Source: Streptomyces griseomycini
GTDB lineage: Bacteria; Actinomycetota; Actinomycetes; Streptomycetales; Streptomycetaceae
Assembly (NCBI RefSeq): GCF_014203535.1
Contig: NZ_JACHJI010000016.1
Location: forward strand, 62,001 to 126,000
DNA length: 64,000 bases
Direction: 5' to 3'
Shown here: in pieces, positions 1 to 8,903 of the stretch
Layout: the number at the start of each line of letters is the position of its first letter
How positions within the stretch are numbered: position 1 is the first letter of the stretch
Notes under the pieces: generated by a model
The model's input: the letters and a program-made list of their open reading frames with translations, nothing else
What the model was told of the DNA's origin: nothing
The model's database searches: none
Position numbers and translations under genes: made by a program

Positions 1-22
1 TGTACCGGGCGAGGCTGTCGGA

Positions 23-463
23 ATGGACGACGCGAACGACTCCGACCCGGAGCACGGTGGGATCGACAACGTCTCCCTCTACATGGAAATCCTCAGGGCG
101 CGCATGGACCCCGGGCAGTACGACGTCCTGGCCCGGGCCGTGCGGGAGACAGCGCATCTGATAGCCGAGGGACATCAGGCCGGCCCGGTCGGGGAGCGGT
201 CGGCCTTCACACCTGAGATGCGGCGGGAGTACGCGACGGTCCTGGCGATTCTCCTGACCGGCCGCATGGACCACCAGGTGGTGGAGATGCCCGGCCCCGA
301 CGGCAGGCCGGGCTTCGCCATCGTGGAGGCCTCCGCTGCCAAGGACCCGGCGCGGCTCCGGGGGATCCGCGAGAGTTTTCACCGCTGGGCCGGCGAGCGG
401 CAGGCCGTCGACGAGGAGCTGGACGGCATTGCCCGCGCCAGCGGGCTGAGCACCGACGACTGA
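23..463 (+). CDS. hypothetical protein, 146 aa
   Basis: I do not recognise this protein. It is acidic and probably cytosolic: no signal peptide or membrane segment is visible. A helical central part (about residues 20-80) is followed by a short segment containing MPGPDGRPGFAIVEA and an acidic C-terminus. The ATG has a possible GAGG ribosome site 8 bases upstream, but the frame is open to the left edge of the window, so the true start could lie further upstream. It stands alone on the plus strand, about 210 bases before the next gene. Third-position G/C is high throughout, which supports real coding. Confidence 0.6.
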   Translation: MDDANDSDPEHGGIDNVSLYMEILRARMDPGQYDVLARAVRETAHLIAEGHQAGPVGERSAFTPEMRREYATVLAILLTGRMDHQVVEMPGPDGRPGFAIVEASAAKDPARLRGIRESFHRWAGERQAVDEELDGIARASGLSTDD

Positions 464-675
464 CGTGCGCGTCGGATCCCGGCGGGCCGGGGGCGGGAGA
501 CGGCCGGGGTGATTTTCGTGGCCGGTGTCCCTTCCGGGGAGCCGGTGCCTGAAGGTGCGGCAGGTGGTGTACGGCTGTGCTCAGGGGTGGTGTCCGCCCA
601 GGACGGCGGTGACGGTCCCGTTTGTGTGGGTAGCATCCGGCAGCAACAACCCCCTCATGTGGAGGAGCGTGCCGC

Positions 676-1446
676 GTGGCCACCGATCCGGAAGAGCCCA
701 CCACCCAGAGCCTGCAGGAGCAGTACGCGGAGCAGTTCGCCAAGCACCTCGCGGACATCCGGGAGGAACAGGCCCGTCTGCGCAGGCGTCTTGAGCAGCT
801 CGGTGCGGACGAGGCCTGGCTGGTGAAGGCGCTGGAGACGGTGTCCGCCCCGGCCGAGGGCGGCGTCGGCACCCAGGTGCTCGAGGACGAGCCGGCGCAG
901 CCGCGGAACAGCACGTCCAAACCCTCCGAAGCGACCGAAGCGACCGAGCCGTCCGAAGCGGCCGGGGTCGGGGCCTCCGCGGCGGTACCGAAGCAGCGGC
1001 AGGACGAGCCGGCCAGGACACGCGCGAAGAAGACCACGGCCAAGAAGACGGCTGCCAAGAAGACCACGGTCAGGAAGACGGCCGCGAAGCAGGCCCCCGC
1101 GGCGAAGAAGACGACGGCCGGGGCCGGTGAACCGGCCCTGGGTGAGCTGCTGCTGGCCGTCCTGGGCCGGCACGCCGGGCAGCCGCGCACCGCGGGCGAG
1201 GCCGCCGGCGACCTGGAACGGGAGCATCCCGAGCGGGCCCGTGACATCAACACCGTGCGCAACACCCTGGAGCGGCTGGTCGCCAAGGGCCGCATCGAGC
1301 GGACGAAGCGGAAGAACGCCGTGCTGTACACCGTGGCCGGGTCCGCGCCCGCCGCGGACGACACGGCCGCACAGGCGTCCCCGGCCACCGGGACGGCCGG
1401 TGCCGAGGAGACCGAGAACACCGAGAAGGTGCCGGCGCAGGCCTGA
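676..1446 (+). CDS. winged-helix DNA-binding protein with Lys/Ala/Thr-rich linker
   Basis: This 256-residue protein has three parts. Residues about 8-55 look like a coiled coil rich in Glu, Arg and Gln. Residues about 115-150 are a basic, histone-tail-like tract of repeated AKKT/VRKTAAK units. Residues about 155-220 look like a winged helix-turn-helix with the pattern INTVRNTLERLVAKGRIER followed by a beta wing. Such a layout suggests a nucleoid-type or regulatory DNA-binding protein. The start is GTG at 676, preceded by GGAGGAG at 661-667. Target and partners are unknown, and no neighbour indicates a pathway. Confidence 0.75.
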   Translation: MATDPEEPTTQSLQEQYAEQFAKHLADIREEQARLRRRLEQLGADEAWLVKALETVSAPAEGGVGTQVLEDEPAQPRNSTSKPSEATEATEPSEAAGVGASAAVPKQRQDEPARTRAKKTTAKKTAAKKTTVRKTAAKQAPAAKKTTAGAGEPALGELLLAVLGRHAGQPRTAGEAAGDLEREHPERARDINTVRNTLERLVAKGRIERTKRKNAVLYTVAGSAPAADDTAAQASPATGTAGAEETENTEKVPAQA

Positions 1447-1755
1447 GTTCCTCGCCCGGCGCGGTGGCACCGGCCGGGCCGGTCGCCGGTTTGCAGCGCG
1501 CCGCGTATGGCCGGGCAGCAGCACCCCGCTGGTGAGGAGTAGGGGTCCCGCTGCCGGGCGCGCGGGACCTTCCCCTCTCCCCCGGGCCCTTCAGAACCCG
1601 TCTTTGAACCTTGGGGACCGCACCTGCCGGCGAGACGGGCTCAGATGCGACTGACGGTGGCCGGTCGGGAGTCCCCGCCGGCGGCCGGTCAGTGGAGAGC
1701 TGGCCGGCCGCCGTTGGTGAGTTGGTGATCGCGGGCCGAGGAGTCGGCCGTGTGG
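1447..1755. other. intergenic, convergent genes
   Basis: About 310 bases between two convergent genes. A short palindrome (ACCGGCC G GGCCGGT) lies just after the first stop and may act as a weak terminator. I see no coding frame with a plausible start and no recognisable element end. Confidence 0.4.
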
Positions 1756-2532
1756 TCACAAGGTGCGCAGGAAGTCCTCGAGGGCCTTGGTGAAGGCTTC
1801 CGGGCGTTCCATGTTGGGATAGTGGGCGGTCCCATCGATCGAGATCGCGGCGCCACCGGGGACGGTACGGGTGAGGTGTTCGGCCATGCCGATGTGGTCG
1901 GGTGAGTCGAGGGTGCCGTTGATGGCCAGCACCGGCACGTCGATCTTGGTGACACGGTTCCAGGTGTCGCGGACAGGGACGCGCAGGTCGGGCTCGTCGG
2001 TGGTGTGCTTGGACAGGGTGCTGCGGGTCATCTCGCGCAGGCGGCCGACGACCTGGGGAGCGAGATCGTCGAGGGTGCGGTGCGGGCCCGCGGCGAAGAG
2101 CATGAACGCCTCGACAGCGGCGTCCACATCGCCGGCGGCCATCGCTGTTTGCCAGGTGGTCCAGGTTCGGACGGTCCAGGGGTCGGTGAAGTTCGGCTCA
2201 CTGGTCCCGGCGCCGCTGACGACCACGGCACTGACCAGTTCCGGATGTTCCAGTGCGGTGTCGACCGCGATGCTTCCTCCCATGGAGACGCCTACCAGGA
2301 CCGCGGGGCCGATGTCTAAGCGCCTCAGCAGCGCGGCGAGGTCGTCGGTGTGCCGGAACGGTTCGGTGGCGTTGGCCGACCGGCCGTGGCCGCGGGCGTC
2401 GGGCGCGATGACGCGGTGCCGCTCGGCGAGGGCGGGTACTTGGTCGTCCCACATGCGGTGGTCCAGGAAGCCGCCGTGCAGCAGGACGAGGGGTTGGCCG
2501 ATGCCGGTGTCGAGCCAGAACAGATCACTCAT
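1756..2532 (-). CDS. alpha/beta-fold hydrolase, 258 aa
   Basis: A typical cytosolic alpha/beta hydrolase. The oxyanion-hole segment LLHGG is near residue 18, the nucleophile elbow GVSMGG puts the serine at residue 83, and the catalytic histidine lies in GTAHYPN near the C-terminus. Substrate is unknown; the family includes esterases, lactonases and C-C hydrolases. The start chosen is ATG at 2532; a longer open frame upstream runs into the divergent marR gene. That ATG is itself inside one of two MarR-type operators, so the gene is very likely controlled by the neighbouring MarR protein. Codon 72 is TTA (2317-2319), so translation may depend on the bldA tRNA. Confidence 0.85.
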   Translation of the reverse strand: MSDLFWLDTGIGQPLVLLHGGFLDHRMWDDQVPALAERHRVIAPDARGHGRSANATEPFRHTDDLAALLRRLDIGPAVLVGVSMGGSIAVDTALEHPELVSAVVVSGAGTSEPNFTDPWTVRTWTTWQTAMAAGDVDAAVEAFMLFAAGPHRTLDDLAPQVVGRLREMTRSTLSKHTTDEPDLRVPVRDTWNRVTKIDVPVLAINGTLDSPDHIGMAEHLTRTVPGGAAISIDGTAHYPNMERPEAFTKALEDFLRTL

Positions 2533-2549
2533 GACAACCAAGGTGTCAT
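2531..2549. promoter_or_regulatory. MarR operator, copy 1
   Basis: ATGACAACCAAGGTGTCAT has perfect half-sites ATGACA and TGTCAT separated by 7 bases. It overlaps the hydrolase start codon. Its near-identical twin begins 31 bases away, about three helical turns. The position between divergent marR and hydrolase genes is classic for MarR autoregulation. Confidence 0.75.
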
Positions 2550-2561
2550 CATTGGACGAGA

Positions 2562-2580
2562 ATGACAACCTAGGTGTCAT
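2562..2580. promoter_or_regulatory. MarR operator, copy 2
   Basis: ATGACAACCTAGGTGTCAT differs from copy 1 at one base of 19 and has the same ATGACA/TGTCAT arms. It ends 9 bases before the marR start codon, so a bound dimer would block marR expression. Confidence 0.78.
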
Positions 2581-2589
2581 CATGGCGGC

Positions 2590-3063
2590 ATGAACAAAAC
2601 AGATTCCGGTCTGGTGTCCGAAGAGTTGACGGACCGGCTCACCGAGGTGTTCGACCTGGTGGGGCCGTTGTACCGACGTACCCAGCGCAAGGTGGAGCAG
2701 GACTTGTCCGCCGAAGGGCTGTCCGTGGGGGTGCGGGCCGTGCTCACCTTGCTTCACAAGCATGGGCCCATGACCGTCCCTCAGATGGGTCGGGCGCAGG
2801 CGCTCAGCCGCCAGTTCCTCCAGCGCATGGTCAACGACGCAGCCGCACGAGGTCTGGTCCAGTCCGTTCCCAACCCAGCCCACAAGAGGTCATCCCTCAT
2901 CCGACTGACCGAACAGGGCCAGACCGCCGTCACCGCCGTCATCGACCGAGAACGCGCAGTGCTGCGTCGGGCCAGCGGTGACCTCACCGGAACCGAGATC
3001 GACGCCTGCCTCCGAGTCCTCTCCCGCCTCCTCGAAGTCATGGGCGACGTCGACGTCGACTAG
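2590..3063 (+). CDS. MarR-family transcriptional regulator
   Basis: A 157-residue MarR-type winged helix-turn-helix repressor. The recognition region around residues 55-90 contains PMTVPQMGRAQALSRQFLQR followed by the wing segment RSSLIRLTEQG. Flanking helices would form the dimer interface. MarR proteins normally bind palindromes and release them when a small phenolic or oxidant ligand binds. Two copies of a 19-base palindrome lie immediately upstream, shared with the divergent hydrolase gene, so it probably represses both itself and that hydrolase. The ligand is not evident. Confidence 0.9.
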   Translation: MNKTDSGLVSEELTDRLTEVFDLVGPLYRRTQRKVEQDLSAEGLSVGVRAVLTLLHKHGPMTVPQMGRAQALSRQFLQRMVNDAAARGLVQSVPNPAHKRSSLIRLTEQGQTAVTAVIDRERAVLRRASGDLTGTEIDACLRVLSRLLEVMGDVDVD

Positions 3064-3199
3064 ACCAGACCGCGTGAGCTCAGCGGGATCGCTTACGGAG
3101 AGCGGCACCAAGGACGGCCTCGCGTGGGGAAATCGAGCTGGCCGCTGTCAGACGACCAGAAGTGTGACATGTACGGGCACCGTCGGCGGTACCGCGCGG

Positions 3200-3860
3200 A
3201 TCCGGGGAAGGACCCCGGTCACACAGCTCCGGAAGGCTGCCGGACGCCAAGCGATGCCGCAGCCGAGATCGCGGTGGACCTGAAGATCCTGACTGCTCGC
3301 CGCCACGATCTGGCAGCCGACCGCACTCGGGCCGTCAGCCGACTGCGGGCCCGGCTGCTGGAGCGCTCCGACGAGGAGATCACCGGCATCGACCCGCAGA
3401 TCGCGTCCCGCTTCCGTGAACAGCGATGCGGAAGTGGTCGTCAGCATGCCCGGAACGGGCCCGTTGCCGGGGGCGGAGTTCATCGCCTGCACCGGAGGGG
3501 ACATGGACGCCTCCGGGAGCGCGGGCCGGCTCGCAGGGGTCGCCGGTCTCGCGCCGGTCCCGAGGGATTCAGGCCGGATCAGCGGCAACATGCGTCGGCC
3601 GCACCGCCCCCATCGCCGACTTCTGCGCGTGTTCCACCTCTCCGCCCGGATCGCCGCCCGCTTCTGCTCCACCTCAAAGACCTTCTGCGACCGCGAGAGG
3701 GCTGAGGGCAAGAGCCACGAACAGGCGATCCCCGCGCTCGCTCGTCGCCGCCTCGACGTCCTGTGGGCACTCATCCGCGACCCGCGCCGACGGACGGTAC
3801 CGCCGCCTCAACCGGGCCAGCCAATGCATGACAGTCACGTGCCTGCCAGCGGGACGCGGA
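3200..3860 (+). pseudogene. IS110-family transposase remnant
   Basis: Two adjacent frames carry successive pieces of an IS110/IS116/IS902-type transposase. One frame (about 3240-3415) holds DLKILTARRHDLAADRTRAV. The next frame (about 3416-3860) holds SMPGTGPLPGAEFIA and RAEGKSHEQAIPALARRRL, both characteristic of this family. The shift between frames near 3410-3420 and the missing N-terminal DEDD part show it is dead. No intact ends were found. It lies directly before the DUF5959 gene. Confidence 0.75.
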
Positions 3861-3910
3861 AACGACGCCCGTCGAGGTCGCTCCCGAGCGACTGCCGTGG
3901 GTTCGCGCCC

Positions 3911-4432
3911 ATGGACGCGAACACACAGCCCTACGCGATGGAACTGATCCGGCTGGCCGACCCGGGGCGGAGCGTCAGCGTTTGTCTGCGTTCGACTGAG
4001 CCCACTTTCGAGAGCCCGGGCGTTCGGTACTACGGCGCGGAGGCTGTCGTCACGAGCGGTTTCGTCGACGGAACTGTCCACCTCGGGTTCGACTCCGAGG
4101 ACCTCTCAGACCGGGGTCGGCTTCCGGACGCCATCGAGGAAGCCGAACAGGAGGCCGACCTCGATGAGCCGTTCACCGCTGACTGGCCCCCATCAGGCCG
4201 CACCGCCTACCTCCGATTCCTCGCCGAAGGCCCCTGCGTGGTCGAAGTCCACGACGGGACCAGCACCCAGATCGTCGTCTCCGCGCCGCTCGCCATGGGC
4301 GAGGGGTGGATAGCCGAATCCAGGGAGCGCCTGGCGGCGGCCCGAGCCGCTCTCGGCATCGGCACAGAGGATCCCACGGCGCACGTCCCTGACCGCGGCC
4401 CCGCCCTCCCGCACCACACTCCGACTGCTTGA
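3911..4432 (+). CDS. DUF5959 family protein
   Basis: A 173-residue protein whose opening MELIRLADPGRSVSV and late segment EGWIAESRERLAAARAALG match the actinobacterial DUF5959 family as I recall it. The function of that family is unknown. It is predicted cytosolic, mainly beta-strand in the middle. The ATG at 3911 is preferred because upstream codons in the same frame belong to the IS110 relic, although the frame stays open, so translation could initiate within the relic. No obvious partner gene is near. Confidence 0.75.
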   Translation: MDANTQPYAMELIRLADPGRSVSVCLRSTEPTFESPGVRYYGAEAVVTSGFVDGTVHLGFDSEDLSDRGRLPDAIEEAEQEADLDEPFTADWPPSGRTAYLRFLAEGPCVVEVHDGTSTQIVVSAPLAMGEGWIAESRERLAAARAALGIGTEDPTAHVPDRGPALPHHTPTA

Positions 4433-4567
4433 CAACGACGGTCGGGAATCAGTCTCAGTGAGCCGAAGCTCAGCAGCTGTCACCGGCAGAGCCGGATGAC
4501 ATGGCGAATGGGACCGAACGAAGCAGCGTGGTTGTCACCGACGAGGCACGCAGCCTGTCGCAGCTGC

Positions 4568-5197
4568 TCACCCCGCAGCCTTTCTGCCACCGGTCCCGCG
4601 AGCAGCGGCTGGAGGGGTGCGCGGCCGTAGGCGCTCGCCCTGCGGTCCGAACATGACCAGGTACTCGACCGGACCACCGGGGCCGGTGTTCGCCACCCCG
4701 TGCGGGGTGCGGGTGTCGAACTCGGCGACGTCCCCGGAGGCCAGGATGAGGTCTTGGTCGCCGAGCGCGAGCCACAGCCGCCCGTACAGGACGCACAGCC
4801 ACTCGTAGCCGTCGTGGGAGACCTGACGGGGCCGCATGGGCGGGGCCCCGAGGGCGGGCAGGACGTGCTTGTGGGCGTGCAGGCCGCCGACGTACCGGGT
4901 CAACGGCAGCACCGCCTTGTCGTCGCCGAAGCTCAGCGGCGCCGTAGCACGCGGCTCGGCCGCGGGGGCGGGCGCCGTGCCGGCCAGTTCGTCCAGGGAG
5001 ACGCCGTACTCTTTCGACAGCTGCAGCAGCACCTCCAGGGTGGGCTTGCGCCGGCCGGTCCCGATCCGGGACAGCGTGCTGGTCGAGATGCCGGTCGCGC
5101 AGCTGACACCGGCGAGCGTCGCGCCGTGGTGCTCGCGCGCGGCCCGCGACCGGGGCCCCATCGCGGCCAGTGTGCCGTCCACGTCGTCGACCGCCAC
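4568..5197 (-). CDS. XRE-family regulator with C-terminal cupin domain
   Basis: This 209-residue protein joins an N-terminal Cro/CI-type helix-turn-helix (about residues 15-72; core GISTSTLSRIGTGRRKPTLE) to a small cupin barrel (about 115-190; includes HGVANTGPGGPVEYLVMF). Such XRE-cupin proteins usually sense a small ligand in the cupin and regulate neighbouring genes. It is divergent from the epoxide hydrolase at 5338, which is the likely target. Start GTG at 5197 follows a strong GGGAGGGGAAAG site; longer open frames upstream are less likely. Confidence 0.85.
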   Translation of the reverse strand: MAVDDVDGTLAAMGPRSRAAREHHGATLAGVSCATGISTSTLSRIGTGRRKPTLEVLLQLSKEYGVSLDELAGTAPAPAAEPRATAPLSFGDDKAVLPLTRYVGGLHAHKHVLPALGAPPMRPRQVSHDGYEWLCVLYGRLWLALGDQDLILASGDVAEFDTRTPHGVANTGPGGPVEYLVMFGPQGERLRPRTPPAAARGTGGRKAAG

Positions 5198-5337
5198 CTT
5201 TCCCTCCCCTTCTTGCCGTGCCGCTCCGCCACTCTGCCCTGCGAGTTTGCCAGGACGGCAAGGCTGATCGCGTCGGGCGTGTGCCGCGCCGCATGATCGA
5301 TGGGTCGTCGCCTCCGCCGCGAACCGAGGAGAAGCCC

Positions 5338-6324
5338 GTGCAGTCCGAGCCGGCCGCCGCACCCCGCCACCGCACCGTCGAGGCCCCTGCCGGGCGCCTG
5401 CACCTGGTCGAGCAGGGCACCGGCCCGCTGATCCTGCTCGTGCACGGCTTCCCCGAGTCCTGGTACTCCTGGCGCCACCAGCTCCCGGCCCTCGCCGCGG
5501 CCGGGTACCGGGCAGTGGCGATCGACGTACGCGGCTACGGCCGCTCCTCCAAGCCCGCCGCGACCGACGCCTACCGGATGCTCGACCTGGTGGAGGACAA
5601 CGTCGCCGTCGTGCGCTCCCTCGGCGAGGAAAGCGCGGTGGTCGTCGGCCACGACTGGGGCTCCAACATCGCCGCCGCCTCCGCCCTGCTCCACCCCGAG
5701 GTCTTCCGCGCCGTCGGCCTGCTGAGCGTCCCGTACGCGCCGCCCGGCGGCCCCCGCCCCACCGACGTCTTCGGCCAGATCGGCGGCCCCGAGCAGGAGT
5801 TCTACGTCTCCTACTTCCAGGAGCCCGGCCGCGCCGAGGCGGAGATCGAGCCCGACGTCCGGGGCTGGCTCGCGGGCTTCTACGCGGCCCTGTCCGCCGA
5901 CACCATGCCGGCCGAGGGCGAGCCCGACCCGCACTTCGTCGCCCGCGGCGGCCGGCTGCGTGACCGTTTCCCCGCCGGCCCGCTCCCGGCCTGGTTGAGC
6001 GAGGACGACCTCGACGTCTACGCCGGGGAGTTCGAGCGCACCGGCCTGACCGGCGCCCTCAACCGCTACCGCAACGTGGACCGCGACTGGGAAGACCTCG
6101 CCCCCCACCGCGGAGCCCCGATCACACGGCCCGCCTTGTTCGTCGGCGGCGCCCTGGACGCCTCCACCACCTGGATGTCCGACGCCATCGACGCCTACCC
6201 CACCACCCTCCCCGCCCTGTCCGCCTCCCACCTCCTGGACGGCTGCGGCCACTGGATCCAGCAGGAACGCCCCGACGAGGTCAACCGCCTGCTGACCGAC
6301 TGGCTCGCCACCGTCCACGGCTGA
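5338..6324 (+). CDS. epoxide hydrolase-like alpha/beta hydrolase
   Basis: A 328-residue alpha/beta hydrolase of the epoxide hydrolase type. It has HGFPE (residues 36-40, oxyanion hole), nucleophile aspartate 106 in GHDWGS, and a C-terminal GHWIQQERP carrying the catalytic histidine. The cap region between about residues 135 and 235 is full length. By family knowledge it would hydrolyse an epoxide, or less likely a haloalkane or ester, through an aspartyl ester. Start GTG at 5338 has GAGGAGA a few bases upstream; an alternative ATG at 5293 is in frame. It probably answers to the divergent XRE-cupin regulator. Confidence 0.88.
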   Translation: MQSEPAAAPRHRTVEAPAGRLHLVEQGTGPLILLVHGFPESWYSWRHQLPALAAAGYRAVAIDVRGYGRSSKPAATDAYRMLDLVEDNVAVVRSLGEESAVVVGHDWGSNIAAASALLHPEVFRAVGLLSVPYAPPGGPRPTDVFGQIGGPEQEFYVSYFQEPGRAEAEIEPDVRGWLAGFYAALSADTMPAEGEPDPHFVARGGRLRDRFPAGPLPAWLSEDDLDVYAGEFERTGLTGALNRYRNVDRDWEDLAPHRGAPITRPALFVGGALDASTTWMSDAIDAYPTTLPALSASHLLDGCGHWIQQERPDEVNRLLTDWLATVHG

Positions 6325-6746
6325 ACCAGGCGATCCAGTCGCAGCAGTCCGCGCACCGGCGCGGTGCCCGAAGCGGCAGCGGCGCCGGAGCTGTGACGTA
6401 CGGGGTAAGGGTCGGCCGGCCGGAAGTGGAGAACCGCATGGGCTTTGTCCGCCTCGTCAAGGAGCCCGGCCCGCAGCAGGACCAGGCGGGTGGTCAGCGT
6501 GCGGGTGGGAGGCACCGGCAGCGAATCGCTCGGCGGCCTCCAGCCGGATCCGCTCGCGAAACGCCTGAGCGTGCAGGCGTCAGCCCACCGCCTTGCGGAT
6601 GTCTCACACAACCGGCACACCGCGCCGATCACACGTCGTCAGCCCCTGCCGACATCACGCTTCCGAGGTCAGCAGCGCCAGACCGCTTCGTCTTCCAACG
6701 AGTTCGGTCCTGCCACTGCCCCCCACGAGCCCATTAGGGTGGCCCG
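6325..6746. other. intergenic, no supported gene
   Basis: About 420 bases between two plus-strand genes. A minus-strand frame runs through it but lacks a ribosome site and resembles no family I know. It should hold the promoter of the next gene, but no clear -35/-10 pair stands out. Confidence 0.35.
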
Positions 6747-7568
6747 GTGGCCGACGCGAGCACGGACAGAGTGAACCGCTTCCGGACCGAGGCGGCATCC
6801 CGGGGCCTGCCGTCGGAGGAGGTGGAGGAATGGATACGTGTCGCCCGTCCGGCGGTGTACTTGGCGGAGGGCGGTAACGGTCCCCTCGTGGCCCGGGTCG
6901 GCGGCGACCCCATGCTGCCGCAGGGCGTGCCGAGGCCGTCCGATCCCTTCGTGGCCTCCGTCGACCTCGCGGCTCTCCCGCCGGGCGTCACCGGCCTCCC
7001 GCTCCCCGCCGACGGCCACCTGCTCCTCTTCTCCGGCACCGATGTGCACGGCACCGGAGGACAGGTGTCCGACGCGGTGCTGCACGTCCCCGCCGGGATC
7101 CCGACAACCTCGAGCCCCCTCGCACACGGCTGGCGCGAGCCGTACCGGCCGCGTGAGCTCCGCACGGTCTGGCACCAGCCGAGCGCGCAGATGCCGGAGA
7201 GCTTCGCCCTCGACAGGTGGGGCGACTTCCCCGAGGACGAGCAGTTCGAACTCGCCGACGAACTCGGCGACGCATGGGCACAGGTGGGCGGCTACCGCCC
7301 TTCCTGGGCCTTGCAGATCGGCGGCCACCCGGTCTCGCCCCAGAACGACCCCGTCCACCACGCCCGCGATCCGGAGGAGGCCGGCCCCTCCGAGCAGGAG
7401 GGTACGGCCCGCGGAGAGGGCGCCGACGACTGGGCTCTCCTGGCCACCTGGAGGTGCGGCGACGATGTCACGGAACTGGACTCCGGCGTGGCCCACTGGG
7501 TGGTCCGCCGCCGGGACGTGGCGGCCCGCCGCTTCGACCGGGTCCACCGCTACGTCGAAATGGCCTGA
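6747..7568 (+). CDS. DUF1963 (YwqG-like) protein
   Basis: A 273-residue protein of the DUF1963 family. It has the typical early segment with a glycine-rich turn and a proline (GGDPMLPQGVPRP), SVDLAALP, a central LLLFS strand and a late DDWALLATW strand. No signal peptide is visible, so it is probably cytosolic. The family has no assigned biochemical role. The GTG start at 6747 opens directly into the conserved part. It converges with the hydrolase gene ending at 7888. Confidence 0.8.
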   Translation: MADASTDRVNRFRTEAASRGLPSEEVEEWIRVARPAVYLAEGGNGPLVARVGGDPMLPQGVPRPSDPFVASVDLAALPPGVTGLPLPADGHLLLFSGTDVHGTGGQVSDAVLHVPAGIPTTSSPLAHGWREPYRPRELRTVWHQPSAQMPESFALDRWGDFPEDEQFELADELGDAWAQVGGYRPSWALQIGGHPVSPQNDPVHHARDPEEAGPSEQEGTARGEGADDWALLATWRCGDDVTELDSGVAHWVVRRRDVAARRFDRVHRYVEMA

Positions 7569-7856
7569 CCGCGCGGGGCGGGACGGTCGGCTCCACGACG
7601 CTCATCAGCTGCCCTCCCCGCCACGCCCGTCCGGTCCGTGTCGTCACCGTGACGATCGGTCTGCCCGGAACCCGTTGCCGTCCCCGGCCCCCGGCCCAGC
7701 CCGCCGGAGGGACACGGCCGCAGGCCCGTGGGCGCTGCCCACGCCCCGGTGAGCGGTGCCGCGTCTTCCCGGACAGCGGCCACGACCGTAGGGAGGCGGG
7801 CGGTTCATCGGCCACCGGATCGCGGGGCCGGTCCGGCGCCGGGAACGCGGGGCTCG

Positions 7857-7882
7857 CCCGCCGCCTCCCGTGGCCCGGCGGG
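7857..7882. terminator. candidate bidirectional terminator
   Basis: CCCGCCG and CGGCGGG form a 7-bp GC-only stem around a 12-base loop, a few bases beyond the stop of the minus-strand hydrolase. The rest of the 7569-7887 gap between the convergent genes shows no coding frame or other element. Confidence 0.5.
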
Positions 7883-7887
7883 AGGGC

Positions 7888-8766
7888 TCAGCGCAGCAGC
7901 AGGTCGCGGATCGCCTCCGTGATCTCGTCGGGCGCCTCCTCGGCCATGAAGTGCCCCGCGCCGGTCAGCCGGTGGTCCAGGTCCGGCGCCCACGCGTGCC
8001 AGACCGCGGCGGCGTCGTAGCCCAGTCGCGCGCCCCAGTCCTGCTGGACGACCGTCACGGGCATGGCCAGCTGGGAACCGGCGTCCTGGTCCGCCTGGTC
8101 GTGTGTCATGTCGATGCCCGCCGAGGCCCGGTAGTCCGCGACGATCGACGGCACGGCCGCGGCGCTCGCCCGCAGGTATGCGGACCGGACCGGTTCCGGC
8201 ATGGCGGCCGGGTCCCCGGCCCAGGCGTCGAGGAAGGAGCCGAAGTAGGCGTCGGCGCTGTTGGCGATCATCGTCTCCGGCAGCCCCGGCGGCTGCGCCA
8301 TGAGGAACAGGTGGTAGCCGACCGCCGCCGGGACACCGTGCAGGACGTTCCACATGTCCAGGGTCGGCACGACGTCAAGGATGCCCAGGTGTGTGAGGGC
8401 CTCGGGATGGTCCAGTCCCGCCCGGAAGGCGACCAGGGCGCCCCGGTCGTGGCCGACCAGGGCGAAGCGCTCATGGCCGAGCGCCGCCGCCAGGGCGACG
8501 ACATCGGCGGCCATGGTGCGCTTGGAGTACACCTCGGGGCCGGTGGCCGCCGGCTTGTCGCTGGCACCGTAGCCGCGCAGGTCGGGACAGATCACCGTGT
8601 GCTCGCCGGCGAGCCGCTCGGCGACGTGCCGCCACATCAGATGGGTCTGGGGGAAGCCGTGCAGCAGCACGACCGGGCTGCCGCCGCCGCCGACGGCGGC
8701 AGCCAGCTCCACTCCGTCGGCGCCGGGCAGACGGACACGGTCGAAGCCGGGGATGGCGAGAGTCAT
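7888..8766 (-). CDS. haloacetate dehalogenase-like alpha/beta hydrolase
   Basis: A 292-residue hydrolase with HGFPQTHLMWR (about 36-46), nucleophile aspartate 107 in VGHDRGA and a late TGAGHFMAEEAP histidine. The overall pattern is that of fluoroacetate/haloacetate dehalogenases. However, the second arginine of the HDRGAR motif is leucine here, and the tryptophan that normally follows the halide-pocket histidine is also leucine (YHLFLMAQPP). Carboxylate or halide binding may therefore be altered, and an epoxide or ester substrate is possible. It is divergent from the SARP gene at 8904. Confidence 0.82.
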   Translation of the reverse strand: MTLAIPGFDRVRLPGADGVELAAAVGGGGSPVVLLHGFPQTHLMWRHVAERLAGEHTVICPDLRGYGASDKPAATGPEVYSKRTMAADVVALAAALGHERFALVGHDRGALVAFRAGLDHPEALTHLGILDVVPTLDMWNVLHGVPAAVGYHLFLMAQPPGLPETMIANSADAYFGSFLDAWAGDPAAMPEPVRSAYLRASAAAVPSIVADYRASAGIDMTHDQADQDAGSQLAMPVTVVQQDWGARLGYDAAAVWHAWAPDLDHRLTGAGHFMAEEAPDEITEAIRDLLLR

Positions 8767-8903
8767 GAGAGGCCCTTTCCTGGGATCGGAGGACCGGCGA
8801 AAGCCTTGGTCCGGGGACTGACGGGAGCAGCATGGGTGACGGCGATCAGCAGCCGATCAGTACGCTTCGACGCCGCGGACCCGAGGCACGGAAGATGGGG
8901 GGC

